Shown: piece after piece, positions 23,465 to 32,374 of the stretch | Position numbering within the stretch: the first letter of the stretch is position 1 | How the letters are laid out: every line of letters starts with the position of its first letter | NCBI RefSeq assembly: GCF_020073745.1 | Contig: NZ_JAIRAU010000001.1 | Coordinates: 186,001-250,000, forward strand | Origin: Nannocystis pusilla | GTDB taxonomy: Bacteria > Myxococcota_A > Polyangia > Nannocystales > Nannocystaceae | DNA: 64,000 nucleotides | Direction: 5' to 3' | Notes under the pieces: model-generated | Databases searched by the model: none | What the model was told of the DNA's origin: nothing | Seen by the model: the letters and a program-made list of their open reading frames with translations, nothing else | Program-made: the position numbers and the translations under genes

Positions 23465-24793
23465 ATGCCCGAACACGTGATCTTCGGCCTCGATCCTCTC
23501 TGGCTGTCCACCGCGCTGCTGATTCTGACCTACGCCGCGATCATGTCGGAGAAGATCAATCGCGCCGTGGTGGCCCTGCTGGGCGCCGGCCTGATGATCT
23601 GTCTCGGCGTGCTCACCCAGGAGCAGGCCGTCCACGGCGTCGACTTCAACACCATCGCGCTTTTGACGGGGATGATGATCCTCGTCAACATCACGCGGAA
23701 GAGCGGGGTGTTCCAGTACGTCGCGTACTGGGCCGCGCGCAAGGCCGGCGGGGTGCCGTGGAAGCTGCTCATCATGCTCACGCTGGTGACGGCGGTGCTG
23801 TCGGCGCTGCTCGACAACGTGACGACAGTCCTGCTGCTCACGCCGGTCACGCTGCTGGTGGCGCGCGAGCTCGACGTGCCGGCCTACCCGTTCCTGTTCG
23901 CGGAGATCTTCGCGTCCAACATCGGCGGCACGGCGACGCTGATCGGCGACCCGCCGAACATCCTGATCGGCTCGGCGATCGGGCTGTCGTTCAACGACTT
24001 CGTGCAAAACCTGGCGCCCGTGGTCGGGGTGCTGATCGCCCTGCAGGTGATGGCGCTGCACGCGATTTGGGGCAAGAAGCTGCGCACCAACCCCGACGCG
24101 CAGCGCAGCATCATGGCCATCGAGCCGGCCGACGCGATCAAGGAGCCTGGCCTCCTGGTCAGCTCGCTCGGCGTGCTGTTCGCGGTCCTGGCCGGCTTCG
24201 TCACCGCCCGCCAGACCGGCCTCGAGCCCGGCACGATCGCCATGTTCGGCGCCGCGGTGCTGATGTTCCTCTACGTCCGCCGCCACCCCGGGGCCGACCA
24301 GTCGCACAAGGTGCAGGACATCTTCGGCGAGGTCGAGTGGGTCACGATCTTCTTCTTCATCGGCCTGTTCATGGTCGTCGCCGGCGTCGAACACGCCGGG
24401 CTGCTCGAGCACCTGGCCCACGGCCTCGTCGACGTCACCGGCGGCGACCGCAACTTCACGGCGATCGTGATCCTCTGGGCCTCGGCGGTGCTGTCGGCCA
24501 TCATCGACAACATCCCGTTCGTCGCCACGATGATCCCGCTGCTCAAGAGCATGACCCCGGCGATGGGCGGCACCGAGGGCGTGATGCCGCTGTGGTGGGC
24601 CCTGTCGCTCGGCGCGTGCCTCGGTGGCAACGGCACCCTGGTCGGCGCCAGCGCCAACCTGACCGTCGCGGGCCTGGCCGAGCGCGAGGGCGTGCACTTC
24701 AAGTTCCTCACGTACTTGAAGCTGGCGTTCCCGCTGATGCTCGGCACCATCGCGGTCGCCCACGCCTACCTGTACTTCTGGTTCCTCGACTGA
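23465..24793 (+). CDS. NhaD/ArsB-type ion transporter
   Basis: 442-residue polytopic membrane protein of the ArsB/NhaD superfamily (COG1055), a sodium/proton antiporter or anion exporter. Two inverted halves carry the signature half-helix sequences: LDNVTT (116-121) with SNIGGTATLIGDPPN (151-165), and IDNIPF (347-352) with GGNGTLVGASANL (387-399). Paired Asp-Asn motifs of this type bind ions in NhaD. ATG 23465 starts just before the first helix. A GC-rich hairpin follows the stop by about 20 nt. No arsenic genes adjoin it, so antiport is preferred over arsenite export. Confidence 0.87.
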   Translation: MPEHVIFGLDPLWLSTALLILTYAAIMSEKINRAVVALLGAGLMICLGVLTQEQAVHGVDFNTIALLTGMMILVNITRKSGVFQYVAYWAARKAGGVPWKLLIMLTLVTAVLSALLDNVTTVLLLTPVTLLVARELDVPAYPFLFAEIFASNIGGTATLIGDPPNILIGSAIGLSFNDFVQNLAPVVGVLIALQVMALHAIWGKKLRTNPDAQRSIMAIEPADAIKEPGLLVSSLGVLFAVLAGFVTARQTGLEPGTIAMFGAAVLMFLYVRRHPGADQSHKVQDIFGEVEWVTIFFFIGLFMVVAGVEHAGLLEHLAHGLVDVTGGDRNFTAIVILWASAVLSAIIDNIPFVATMIPLLKSMTPAMGGTEGVMPLWWALSLGACLGGNGTLVGASANLTVAGLAEREGVHFKFLTYLKLAFPLMLGTIAVAHAYLYFWFLD

Positions 24794-24812
24794 GGCGCAA
24801 CGAGGTGAGCCG

Positions 24813-24844
24813 ACGCGGCCGCACCCGCCCGGGTGCGGCCGCGT
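24813..24844 (+). terminator. GC-rich terminator-like hairpin after the transporter gene
   Basis: Perfect 14-bp arms ACGCGGCCGCACCC / GGGTGCGGCCGCGT with loop GCCC, 19 nt after the transporter stop. There is no T-tract, as is common in very GC-rich genomes, so intrinsic termination is only inferred. Confidence 0.6.
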
Positions 24845-24871
24845 TCGCGATACGGGGCGCACTCGCGGTAG

Positions 24872-25125
24872 CGACCGATCGGCGGGGCCGGCGAAGACGA
24901 TGTCGCCGGAGGACGCGACGGAGAGATCGTGCGCGCCGCGGCCGGCGGCGCTGGCGAACCTCTGCGACCAGAGGTGCGCGCCCGCCGATCGGTCGAGGTC
25001 GGTTCGGCGTCGCGGCTCGAGCCGGGGCCGGTCGAGCCGGTGGTGGCGGGGTTCTGCGGGTCGCCGGGGCGATCAGCGAGCCCGACCGCGAGCGCGAGCG
25101 AAACAGGACGCGAAAGCGAAGTCAT
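24872..25125 (-). pseudogene. Decayed secreted lipoprotein gene
   Basis: From ATG 25125 the minus strand encodes a signal-like start (MTSLSRPVSLALAVGL) whose lipobox is lost, followed by a typical Thr/Ser linker (PATTGSTGPGSS). A frameshift near 24974-24980 is then needed to reach LWSQRFASAAG...LSVASSGDIVFAGP (24973-24872), which reads like the repeat units of large myxobacterial lipoproteins. The rest of such a protein is absent. Decay by frameshift and deletion is the simplest reading; chance resemblance cannot be excluded. Confidence 0.45.
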
Positions 25126-25196
25126 GCGTTCGCGGTAGGGTACGCGCGCGCGCCGGGGCGACCTGACCGCGGGCGCGAGTTGTGCGATCGTGGGGC

Positions 25197-26321
25197 ATGG
25201 CCGCGTGGTCGCTGAGACGTCCGCAGGGCGCGACGCTGGTCGGCGAGACGCGCGGGCACGGCGAGCCGGTGGTGCTGGTGCACCCGACGGCGATGACTCG
25301 GCGCGGCTTCGCGGCGGCGGCGGAGCAGCTGGCGACGTGCCTGCGCGTGGTCACGTACGACCGCCGCGGCTGGGGCGACAGCCGCGGGTCGAACGGGCCG
25401 CACGACTGGTGGGCGACGCACGGCGACGACCTGCTGGCGGTGATCGAGAGCCTGGGCCAGCCGGCGCACGTGGTCGCGTGGGCGAGCAGCAGCGCGGCGG
25501 CGATCCACGCGGCGCTGCGGCGGCCCGATCGCGTGCGCAACCTGGTGCTGTTCGAGCCGACGATCGGGGCCGGGCCGCCGCGGGCGCGGCGATTGCGACA
25601 GCTGCGGCGGGCGCTGACGTGGGAGGCGGCCGGCGAGCCGCGGCGCAGCCGGGCGGTGTTCTGGCGGGCGACGACCGGGCGCGGGGTGTGGGCGCCCGAG
25701 ACCGGGCACCGCGGAATCACATGCGCGTTCGACCAGGTCCGAGAGGACATCCAGGAATTGCTGCTGGCCGCGCCCGGTCCGCTGGCCGACGAGCTGCGCG
25801 CCGGGACGGCCGACGAATTGCTGGGGCACCTGCACGCGCTGCAGCCGGAGCTGCACATCCTGCTGGCGGGGATGAGCGTGCGCCGGGTCTATCGCCTGGC
25901 CGAGCGGCTGGTCGACCGCTGCCCGGAGGCGGGCTGGCGCGGCGAGGAGGACTGCGACGCGCTGCTGCCGGTGAGCCGGCCGAAGCTGTTCGCGGCCTGC
26001 GTGCTCGAGATGCTCGGCCACGCCGACTGGCGCGCCATCGCGGCGGCCCGGCTGGCCGAGCTGAGCGCCGCGCTGCGCTTGCCGAAGCTCGAGCGGCTGC
26101 AGGCCCGCTGCGTCCGCACCAGCGAGCTGCTGGTCCCCGACGCGGTCACGGGCGTGCTGCGCTGGGATCCCGAGGGCGAGGGCGCGTGCGCGAGCCTGGT
26201 GGTCGGCTCGGTCTACGAGCTCACGGGGGCGAGCGCGCGGGTGCTCGGGGTGATCGACGAGTGCGGCGAGGACTACGTGTACCCGCCGGAGTGGTTCGAG
26301 TGGGTGCCGATCGACTGGTGA
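25197..26321 (+). CDS. Alpha/beta-hydrolase-like protein with extra C-terminal domain
   Basis: 374 residues. The first 140 follow the alpha/beta-hydrolase order: VVLVHPTAMTRRGF (oxyanion region), VVTYDRRGWGDS, then VVAWASSSAAAIHAAL at the nucleophile elbow. The elbow reads A-S-S-S-A instead of G-x-S-x-G. The remaining 230 residues do not show the usual cap plus His region. They are helical, ending in a small beta-rich segment (ASLVVGSVYELTGASARVLG, DYVYPPEWFEWVPIDW) that looks like a separate SH3-like or immunity-like module. It may be a hydrolase with altered elbow or a non-catalytic derivative. Convergent with the CotH gene 7 nt away. Confidence 0.7.
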   Translation: MAAWSLRRPQGATLVGETRGHGEPVVLVHPTAMTRRGFAAAAEQLATCLRVVTYDRRGWGDSRGSNGPHDWWATHGDDLLAVIESLGQPAHVVAWASSSAAAIHAALRRPDRVRNLVLFEPTIGAGPPRARRLRQLRRALTWEAAGEPRRSRAVFWRATTGRGVWAPETGHRGITCAFDQVREDIQELLLAAPGPLADELRAGTADELLGHLHALQPELHILLAGMSVRRVYRLAERLVDRCPEAGWRGEEDCDALLPVSRPKLFAACVLEMLGHADWRAIAAARLAELSAALRLPKLERLQARCVRTSELLVPDAVTGVLRWDPEGEGACASLVVGSVYELTGASARVLGVIDECGEDYVYPPEWFEWVPIDW

Positions 26322-26328
26322 GAGGAGG

Positions 26329-27729
26329 TCAGGGAACGCACTGGCCGGTGTCGCCCTTCTTGCCGCCGCCTCGCCAGCAATCGAGCCAGTCGTCGACGAA
26401 CGCGGCGCGCTCGGCGATGAACTCGCGCATCTCCTTGACCGCGGAGTGGTACTGCTTGTTGGTGAACGGCTTGTTGACGTCGCTCAGCGCGGCCGCCTCG
26501 ATCTGCGCCGACCAGGCGTCCATGCGGGCGTGGAGCACGCCGACGTCGTAGCCGGTCGCCAGCACGTGCTCGATCGCGGCGATGTACCTGGCGAACCACT
26601 CCGGGTCGGCGGTGACGATCTCGTACTGCGGCCGGCCCTTGTCGTTGGGCTTGATATAGGTGTACGGGTCGACGTTGGGCTCGACGCGGTCGAAGGTGGC
26701 GTCCTTGTCCCAGGGGATGATGTTGAAGCCGGTCTTGGGGTCGTTGTACAGGTAGAGGTTGAGGCCGCCGGCCCAGGCGCCGTCGTTGTCAGGGATCACG
26801 GCCTCGGCGGCCCACGCGAGCACCGCCTCGTCGAGGTTCATGAGGGGGGCGAGCTCGGCGAGGGCGTCGGCGGCGTCGAACGCCTTGATGTCGCTCTCGT
26901 CGGGGTTCTCCTCGTTGGTCTTCTTCTCCCAGCGGCCGCCCTTCTTGTAGAGGTTGCCCTCGTCGAATTCGAAGTAGCGCTCGATGAACTCGCTGTCGAC
27001 CTTCTCGATGCTGGTGAACAGGCCGTAGTACTCGCCGTTGAGCATCAGGCGGGCGTTGTTGGCGCAGGGGGCCGGCAGGCCGACGTCGCGGAGGATGTGC
27101 ATGGCGAGGCGGTCGCGCAGGAAGGTGCGGTTGTACTCGGCGGCGTCGAACAGGATCTTCTTCAGGCCCTGGAACCGGCCCTTCTTGTTATAGGTGTTGA
27201 AGGAGACCTCGAGCTGCATCTTGTTCTGGCCGTGCCACCAGGTGTCGTTGCCGCGCAGGCGGACCGACGCGTTCGTGATGATCTGGTCCTGGTACTTGAA
27301 CTGCTTGACCGGGTGCTCGGGCTTGTTGTCGTCGTCGGCGGCCTCCCACTCGGCCTTGAGCCCGGCCAGCTCCGACGGCGAGAGCTCGATCTCGAAGGTC
27401 GGCAGGATGTCCTGCGAATAGATCTCCGGGCACCCCTTCGGCACCCAACCGGGCGGCTCGACGCCTCCGGTGGTGTCGTCGCCGGTCGTGGGCTCGGGCT
27501 CGCCGGTGGTCGGCGGCTCGACCGAGCCGGTGGTCTCCGACCCGCCGTCGCCGGTGGTCGGCGCGGCGTCGGAGGTGGTCGCGGGGCTCGTGCTCGTGCC
27601 GGGCGGCTGCGCGGCGCCGGTGGTCGTGCCGTCGTCCTCGTCGCCGTCGGTGTCCGAGCCGGTGGCGGTGTCGTCCGAGTTACATCCGCTCGCCGCGATC
27701 ATCACGAGGAGAAATTTCCCAATACGCAT
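26329..27729 (-). CDS. CotH-kinase family lipoprotein
   Basis: 466-residue lipoprotein (IAASGC, Cys16) with a Thr/Asp/Gly linker to residue 95 and a CotH domain (PF08757). CotH proteins have a kinase-like fold and in Bacillus phosphorylate spore-coat proteins. Visible family features are ASVRLRGNDTWW (154-165), the ATP-pocket region GEYYGLFTSIEKVD (232-245), NLYLYND (324-330) and IIPWDKDATFD (337-347), which supplies metal-binding acids. The start at 27729 fits the lipobox. It is divergent from the VTC/DUF4956 operon, an association that also recurs in other bacteria. Confidence 0.87.
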   Translation of the reverse strand: MRIGKFLLVMIAASGCNSDDTATGSDTDGDEDDGTTTGAAQPPGTSTSPATTSDAAPTTGDGGSETTGSVEPPTTGEPEPTTGDDTTGGVEPPGWVPKGCPEIYSQDILPTFEIELSPSELAGLKAEWEAADDDNKPEHPVKQFKYQDQIITNASVRLRGNDTWWHGQNKMQLEVSFNTYNKKGRFQGLKKILFDAAEYNRTFLRDRLAMHILRDVGLPAPCANNARLMLNGEYYGLFTSIEKVDSEFIERYFEFDEGNLYKKGGRWEKKTNEENPDESDIKAFDAADALAELAPLMNLDEAVLAWAAEAVIPDNDGAWAGGLNLYLYNDPKTGFNIIPWDKDATFDRVEPNVDPYTYIKPNDKGRPQYEIVTADPEWFARYIAAIEHVLATGYDVGVLHARMDAWSAQIEAAALSDVNKPFTNKQYHSAVKEMREFIAERAAFVDDWLDCWRGGGKKGDTGQCVP

Positions 27730-28302
27730 ACTCGAGAAATCTACAGAGAGACTCCCCGGGTTCAAGGGCGACGCGTCACGGATCTCCATGGCCGGGCCGC
27801 GGACGAGCGACGATTGAAGCGTGGACGCATTGCCCACACGGCGCCAGGAGTATGTCGTGTGTGTGTCGATCGCGTCACGTGGGTAGCCGCCTGACCGCGG
27901 TGCCGCACGTCACTGGATGACGGCGCCCGAAAGTCGGCGGGGCGGCCGCTGCGGCGGCCTTCGCGGCGGTTCTGTCGCGGCAGGGGACCGCGTCGTCGCG
28001 GGGCACGGGCGCGCCGTGGTGGCGACATTCGCCACGCGCGTGGAGGGGCGGGCTGGGGCGGCCGGGGCGGGCGCTGCGCGGGCGACGGCAGGGGCCGCGG
28101 GTGACGCCTTGGAGTTCGTCCGTGGCCGGGTGCGTGGCCCGATCGAGCCCGCAGATGCTCGAGCTCACGGTCAATCGCGACCGGCGGTCCTAGCATGGAC
28201 GGATGTGAATTGACGGGCGTACCCGGCCCGAACGATCGCTTCGGCGATTGATCCTACCAGCGCGCCCTCGGGGGGCGCAGCGCCGATGGAGGGCGATATG
28301 TC
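27730..28302. other. Divergent promoter region of the CotH gene and VTC operon
   Basis: 573 bases with no supportable gene. It must hold promoters for both directions. The only clear element is GGAGGG at 28288-28293, the ribosome binding site of the VTC gene. I see no convincing dyads. Confidence 0.5.
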
Positions 28303-29097
28303 ATGTCCGTGGTTACGGCAAACGTGATCGAGAGGCGAGAATATAAATACTTGATAGACAACGCGACCGCGGTGCGCCTGCGCGCGGCGATCCGCCCGTT
28401 CTGTGACATCGATCCGTACGCCGCCCGCAGCCCGGGCGGACGTTACACGATCGAGAGCCTGTACCTCGACTCGCCGACCATGGGCCTCTACTGGGCCAAC
28501 GAGCACGAGCAGGTCGACCGGATCAAGGTGCGCGTGCGCGGCTACGCCGAGGCGCCGAACAGCCCGGTGTTCCTCGAGGTCAAGCGACGGATCAACGACG
28601 TCATCACCAAGACGCGCGGGCGGGTGCCGCGGGACCGCTGGGCGCAGCTGCTGGCCGACCGCGCCGCGCCGATCCCCGGCGAGGTGGCCGGCAAGGACCG
28701 GGCGGCGGTCGAGCGCTTCCTGGCGCTGACGCGGACGATGCACCTGCGGCCGTACACGGTGGTCCGCTACGACCGCGAGCCGTACTTCAGCCGGGTCGAC
28801 GACTACGTGCGGGTCACGATGGACACGCGGATCCGCGCGCAGGCGACGGACCGGTGGTCGTTCGCGGCGCCCGACCGCAACTGGCGGGCGCTCGACGACG
28901 GGGCGACGCAGCGGGCGCACGAGTCGCTGATCGTCCTCGAGCTCAAGTTCACGACGCAGGTGCCGCTGTGGCTGCACAACATCGTCGAGCAGCTCGACCT
29001 GACGCGGCGCTCCTTCTCGAAGTACGGCACCTCCATCAAGGCGTTCTACGGGGCTCAGGACGCGCGGATGTACCGGTTCGCGGGAGGTTGGCGATGA
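28303..29097 (+). CDS. VTC-domain (polyphosphate polymerase-type) protein
   Basis: 264 residues covering a single VTC domain (PF09359), the triphosphate-tunnel fold of yeast Vtc4 polyphosphate polymerase. Tunnel-lining charged residues are visible: RREYKYL (11-17), RIKVRVR (73-79), FLEVKRR (90-96), VRYDREPY (154-161), LELKF (212-216) and the SKYGTS motif (239-244). No signal peptide or SPX domain is present, so it is cytosolic. It is first gene of a five-gene run, overlapping the DUF4956 gene by 4 nt. GGAGGG 10 nt upstream fixes the start. Catalytic polyphosphate synthesis is plausible but not proven for bacterial members. Confidence 0.9.
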   Translation: MSVVTANVIERREYKYLIDNATAVRLRAAIRPFCDIDPYAARSPGGRYTIESLYLDSPTMGLYWANEHEQVDRIKVRVRGYAEAPNSPVFLEVKRRINDVITKTRGRVPRDRWAQLLADRAAPIPGEVAGKDRAAVERFLALTRTMHLRPYTVVRYDREPYFSRVDDYVRVTMDTRIRAQATDRWSFAAPDRNWRALDDGATQRAHESLIVLELKFTTQVPLWLHNIVEQLDLTRRSFSKYGTSIKAFYGAQDARMYRFAGGWR

Positions 29098-29777
29098 ACT
29101 CCATCGACGTATTCATGGCCGGCGGCGGCGAGCCGTTCGCGTTCAAGAGCGCGGCGCTGGCGCTGCTGCTGGCGTTCGGGCTGACGCAGGTGCTCGGGGC
29201 CGTGTATGTGTGGACATTCCGCGGGATGTCGTATTCACAGGGGCTGGTCCACGCGATCGTGCTCGGCAGCGTGATCGCCTGCATGCTGATGCTGGCGATC
29301 GGCAACAGCATCGCGGCCGGCCTCGGCATCGCCGGCGGCCTGGCGATCGTCCGCTTTCGCACGGCGCTCCGTGACCCGCGCGACATGATCTTCGTGTTCG
29401 CGGGGATGGGCTCCGGCATCGCCGCCGGGCTGGGTGCGCACGCGGCGGCGCTGTGCGGCACGGCGCTGTTCTGCGTGGCGGTGTGGCTGCTGACGTTCTC
29501 GGAGTTCGGCAGCCAGCGGCGCTTCGACGGCCTGCTGCGCTTCCAGCTGCCGCTCGGGGCCGATGAGGCGCCGGTGATGGCGCTGCTCCGCAAGTACAGC
29601 CGATTCATCGCGCTGGTGACGTTGCGCGAGGTCGCCCAGGGCGAGGCGATGGAGCACGCCTATCAGGTCCGGCTCGGCGACCCGGGGCAGCGCGCGGCGC
29701 TGGTCCGCGGGCTCGAGGCGCTGCCGGGGGTCCAGGACGTTTCGTTGCTGCTGCAAGAGCCGACGGTGGAGATCTGA
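29094..29777 (+). CDS. DUF4956 membrane protein
   Basis: 227 residues with four N-terminal transmembrane helices (about 18-40, 48-72, 98-116, 118-135) and a cytosolic alpha/beta C-terminal domain. The DUF4956 signature GGLAIVRFRTALRDPRDMIF and the following VFAGMGSGIA span 81-110, with conserved Arg87 and Arg89 at a helix end. The family is regularly encoded next to VTC-domain genes, where it may anchor the polymerase or pass its product across the membrane; that role is inference. It overlaps the VTC gene (ATGA) and is 2 nt from the HlyD-like gene. Confidence 0.87.
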   Translation: MNSIDVFMAGGGEPFAFKSAALALLLAFGLTQVLGAVYVWTFRGMSYSQGLVHAIVLGSVIACMLMLAIGNSIAAGLGIAGGLAIVRFRTALRDPRDMIFVFAGMGSGIAAGLGAHAAALCGTALFCVAVWLLTFSEFGSQRRFDGLLRFQLPLGADEAPVMALLRKYSRFIALVTLREVAQGEAMEHAYQVRLGDPGQRAALVRGLEALPGVQDVSLLLQEPTVEI

Positions 29778-29779
29778 GC

Positions 29780-30991
29780 ATGTCTTCGTATATCAGGACT
29801 CGCATCCTCCCCTGGGTGGTCTGGGCCGGGACGATGACCGGCGCGACCTGGCTGTGGCTCGATGTCCGCGCCGAGGGGGCTGCCCTCGGGTTCGCGCTCG
29901 GCGTCGAGCACGAGGTGAGGCCGCCGGCGGCCGGCCGCGTGCAGACGATCGAGGTGGCGCCGGGCCAGCACGTCCGCGCCGGGCAGGTCGTCGCGGTGCT
30001 CGACGCCAGCGAGCTCGACGCCGAGCAGGCGATCCTCGCCGCCGAGCGGGCCAAGCTCGAGGCGTCGCTCGGGGCGGTCCGCGCCGAGACGACGATGGCG
30101 GCCGACGACAAGGTCAGCGCCGCCGAGGCGACGGTCGCCGAGGCCGACATGGCCGTGCGGACAGCTCGTAGCAATCGCGAGATCCGCGCCGCCGAGCTGC
30201 GGGCGGTCAGCGCCCAGTTCGACGCGCTCTCCGGGCTGGTCAAGGACCGCATGGCCGACCGCCGCGACCTCGACGCGCTCAAGGTCAAGCGCGCGGCGCT
30301 GCGCAAGGAGGTCGAGGCGGCCGACACGCTGGTGCCCGAATTGGTGCGCCAGGCGGCGGCGGCTCGGGCCCGCCGCCAGTCGCTGCCGACCGACGCGACC
30401 GAGCTGGCGTTGCGGCCGGTCCGCGCCGAATTGGCGGTGATCGCCGGGCGCGAACAATTGCTGGCGGTGCGCCGCGAGCAGACGGTCCTGCGCGCGCCGG
30501 CCGACGGCCAGGTGGCGGCGGTCCACGTGCCCGCCGGGGCGGTCGCCGGCCCGAACGCGCCGGTGTTGACGATCGTCAGCCGCGGGCCGGGCGACGACGA
30601 CGAGGTGGTGGTGTGCCTGCGCGAGGGCCAGGCCGGGCAGGTGCGCATCGGCGAGGCGGTGCTGCTGCGCTCGCGCGGCGCCGGCGGGGCGGCGGTCACG
30701 GCCCACGTGACCCGCCTGGGCCCGCAGATCGGCGAATTGCCGGAGCGCTGCCGGCGGAACCCGGAGCTGCCGGAGTGGGGCCGCGAGATCGCGGTCGCGC
30801 TCGACGAGCCCGCGCCGCTCCTGCCCGGGCAGGCGTTCTCGGTCAGCTTCCTCGGCTACCCGTCGCCGTGCGCGCCGGTCGACGTGGCGTCGTCGTCGGC
30901 GGTCGACGCCGGCGTGCTGGCGGCGCCGAAGCTCGAGGCGATGCTCGAGCCGACCCGCGCGGCCGCGCCGGAGAGGTCGGAGGCGCCATGA
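29780..30991 (+). CDS. HlyD/RND-type periplasmic adaptor
   Basis: 403-residue membrane-fusion protein: an N-terminal anchor helix (about 8-27), first lipoyl half PAAGRVQTIEVAPGQHVRAG (48-67), a long alpha-helical hairpin rich in Ala/Glu/Arg (75-225) and a second lipoyl half (LRAPADGQVAAVHVPAGAV). Beta-barrel strands follow, and the C-terminal tail is Ala/Ser-rich. Such adaptors link an inner-membrane pump to a TolC channel. No ABC or RND pump is encoded here, so the DUF4956 protein is the only inner-membrane candidate partner in the operon. Confidence 0.88.
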   Translation: MSSYIRTRILPWVVWAGTMTGATWLWLDVRAEGAALGFALGVEHEVRPPAAGRVQTIEVAPGQHVRAGQVVAVLDASELDAEQAILAAERAKLEASLGAVRAETTMAADDKVSAAEATVAEADMAVRTARSNREIRAAELRAVSAQFDALSGLVKDRMADRRDLDALKVKRAALRKEVEAADTLVPELVRQAAAARARRQSLPTDATELALRPVRAELAVIAGREQLLAVRREQTVLRAPADGQVAAVHVPAGAVAGPNAPVLTIVSRGPGDDDEVVVCLREGQAGQVRIGEAVLLRSRGAGGAAVTAHVTRLGPQIGELPERCRRNPELPEWGREIAVALDEPAPLLPGQAFSVSFLGYPSPCAPVDVASSSAVDAGVLAAPKLEAMLEPTRAAAPERSEAP

Positions 30992-32328
30992 CCCGCGCGT
31001 GGACGATCCTGTCGTCATTGACGATGATGGCAGTCGGTTGTGTGCAGGGGCCGGCGATCTCGCCCGAGCGGGCGGTCGCGACCTGGCGCGAGATGCAGGT
31101 CGGCCACCCGCACGGGCCGCTGCCCGAGGCCGCGGTGGCGGCGCTCGAGGCCGGCGACGCGCTGACGGTCGAGCAGGCGTACGCGCTGGCGCTGGCCAAC
31201 AACCCCGAGCTCGCGGTGGTCGAGGCGCGCGCGGAGGTGGCGACGGAAGAGATCGCGGCGGCGCGGCAGATCGACAACCCGAGCGTGCGCGTGTCGAACA
31301 TCGGCGTCGACGACTCGGCGCAGGGGCGGCTCGGCTTCAACCTCGGCCTGCGCGCGCCGATCCCCCGGCCCGGCAGCGTGCGCGCGCGCGTCGACGGGGC
31401 CCGGCACGCGGCCGCGAGCGCGCAGGGCCAGGCCGAGGCGGCGCGCCGACAATTGCGGGCGCAGGTGTATCGATTGTTCGCCCGCCTGGCGTGGCTCACC
31501 GCCGACCTCGAGGAGGTCACTCGCGCGGTGTCGCTGTGCGACGAGCGGCAGCGGCAGCTGCGAGCCCGGGTGGCCCGCGCGGTGGCGACCGACGTCGAGC
31601 TGGCGCTGGCCGACGTGGCTCGCGCGGAGGTGGTCGACGAGGCCCGCAAGCTGCGCGGCGAGCTGGCGCGCACCGAGGCCGAGCTGGCGCGCGTGGTCGG
31701 GCCGGGGCCGGCGTTCAGCGTGCGCGTCGACCGGAAGCAGCTCGACATCGACGACCTGGTGCTCGACCCGGCGGCGCTGACGGAGTACGCGCTGCGGGCC
31801 CGCCCGGAGCTGCGCGCGGCCCAGACGAGGGTCGGCGCGGCGCGCTCGGCGGTGACGCTGGCGAAGGTCGAGGCGGCGCCGTGGGTGAGCTGGGCCCAGG
31901 TCAATTACTTCGTCGGTCCGGGCACCACCACGCCGGCCTCGTTCGGCCTGGCGCTGGCGATCGACGTGCCGCTGTTCAGCCTCAATCGCGGCAAGATCAA
32001 GGCCGCGAAGGCGCTGGCGCGCCAGCGTCAGGTGGAGGAGCGCGCCGAGGTGGCGGCGATCGCCGGCGAGGTCGGCGAGGCGATCGCGCGGGCCCAGCGG
32101 GCCGACGCGCGGGTGCACGAGATCGAGCAAGGCCTGCTGCCGCAGGTCGATGCGGCGGCGCGTCAGGCTGACGCGGCGCTGGCGGCGGGGACGCTCGACG
32201 TGGTCGAGGTCCTCGACATCGAGGCCCGCCGGGTGGCCGCGCGACGGCTGCACCTGGCGGCCCGCTTCGAGCGCCGGGACGCGCTCATCGAGCTCGAGGC
32301 CGCGGTCGGGGCGCCGCTGCCGCGTTGA
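30988..32328 (+). CDS. TolC/OprM-like outer-membrane efflux lipoprotein
   Basis: 446 residues, lipobox MAVGC (Cys18), then the two outer-membrane efflux protein repeats with long amphipathic helices (LTVEQAYALALANNPELAVV, RARPELRAAQTRVGAARSAV). N-terminal acylation is as in OprM. It overlaps the adaptor gene by ATGA, so adaptor and channel are made together. It should form the trimeric outer-membrane exit duct of the putative VTC-linked export system. Confidence 0.88.
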   Translation: MTRAWTILSSLTMMAVGCVQGPAISPERAVATWREMQVGHPHGPLPEAAVAALEAGDALTVEQAYALALANNPELAVVEARAEVATEEIAAARQIDNPSVRVSNIGVDDSAQGRLGFNLGLRAPIPRPGSVRARVDGARHAAASAQGQAEAARRQLRAQVYRLFARLAWLTADLEEVTRAVSLCDERQRQLRARVARAVATDVELALADVARAEVVDEARKLRGELARTEAELARVVGPGPAFSVRVDRKQLDIDDLVLDPAALTEYALRARPELRAAQTRVGAARSAVTLAKVEAAPWVSWAQVNYFVGPGTTTPASFGLALAIDVPLFSLNRGKIKAAKALARQRQVEERAEVAAIAGEVGEAIARAQRADARVHEIEQGLLPQVDAAARQADAALAAGTLDVVEVLDIEARRVAARRLHLAARFERRDALIELEAAVGAPLPR

Positions 32329-32374
32329 ACGAGCGTTGTTTCACTGCCTCTATTTCCATCAGCGAGGGTATGTC

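Noticed and set aside
28295..28312. ATGTCATGTCCGTGG at the VTC gene start as another hairpin copy
   Set aside because: Only one half-site is present; no GGACAT partner follows within a plausible loop length.
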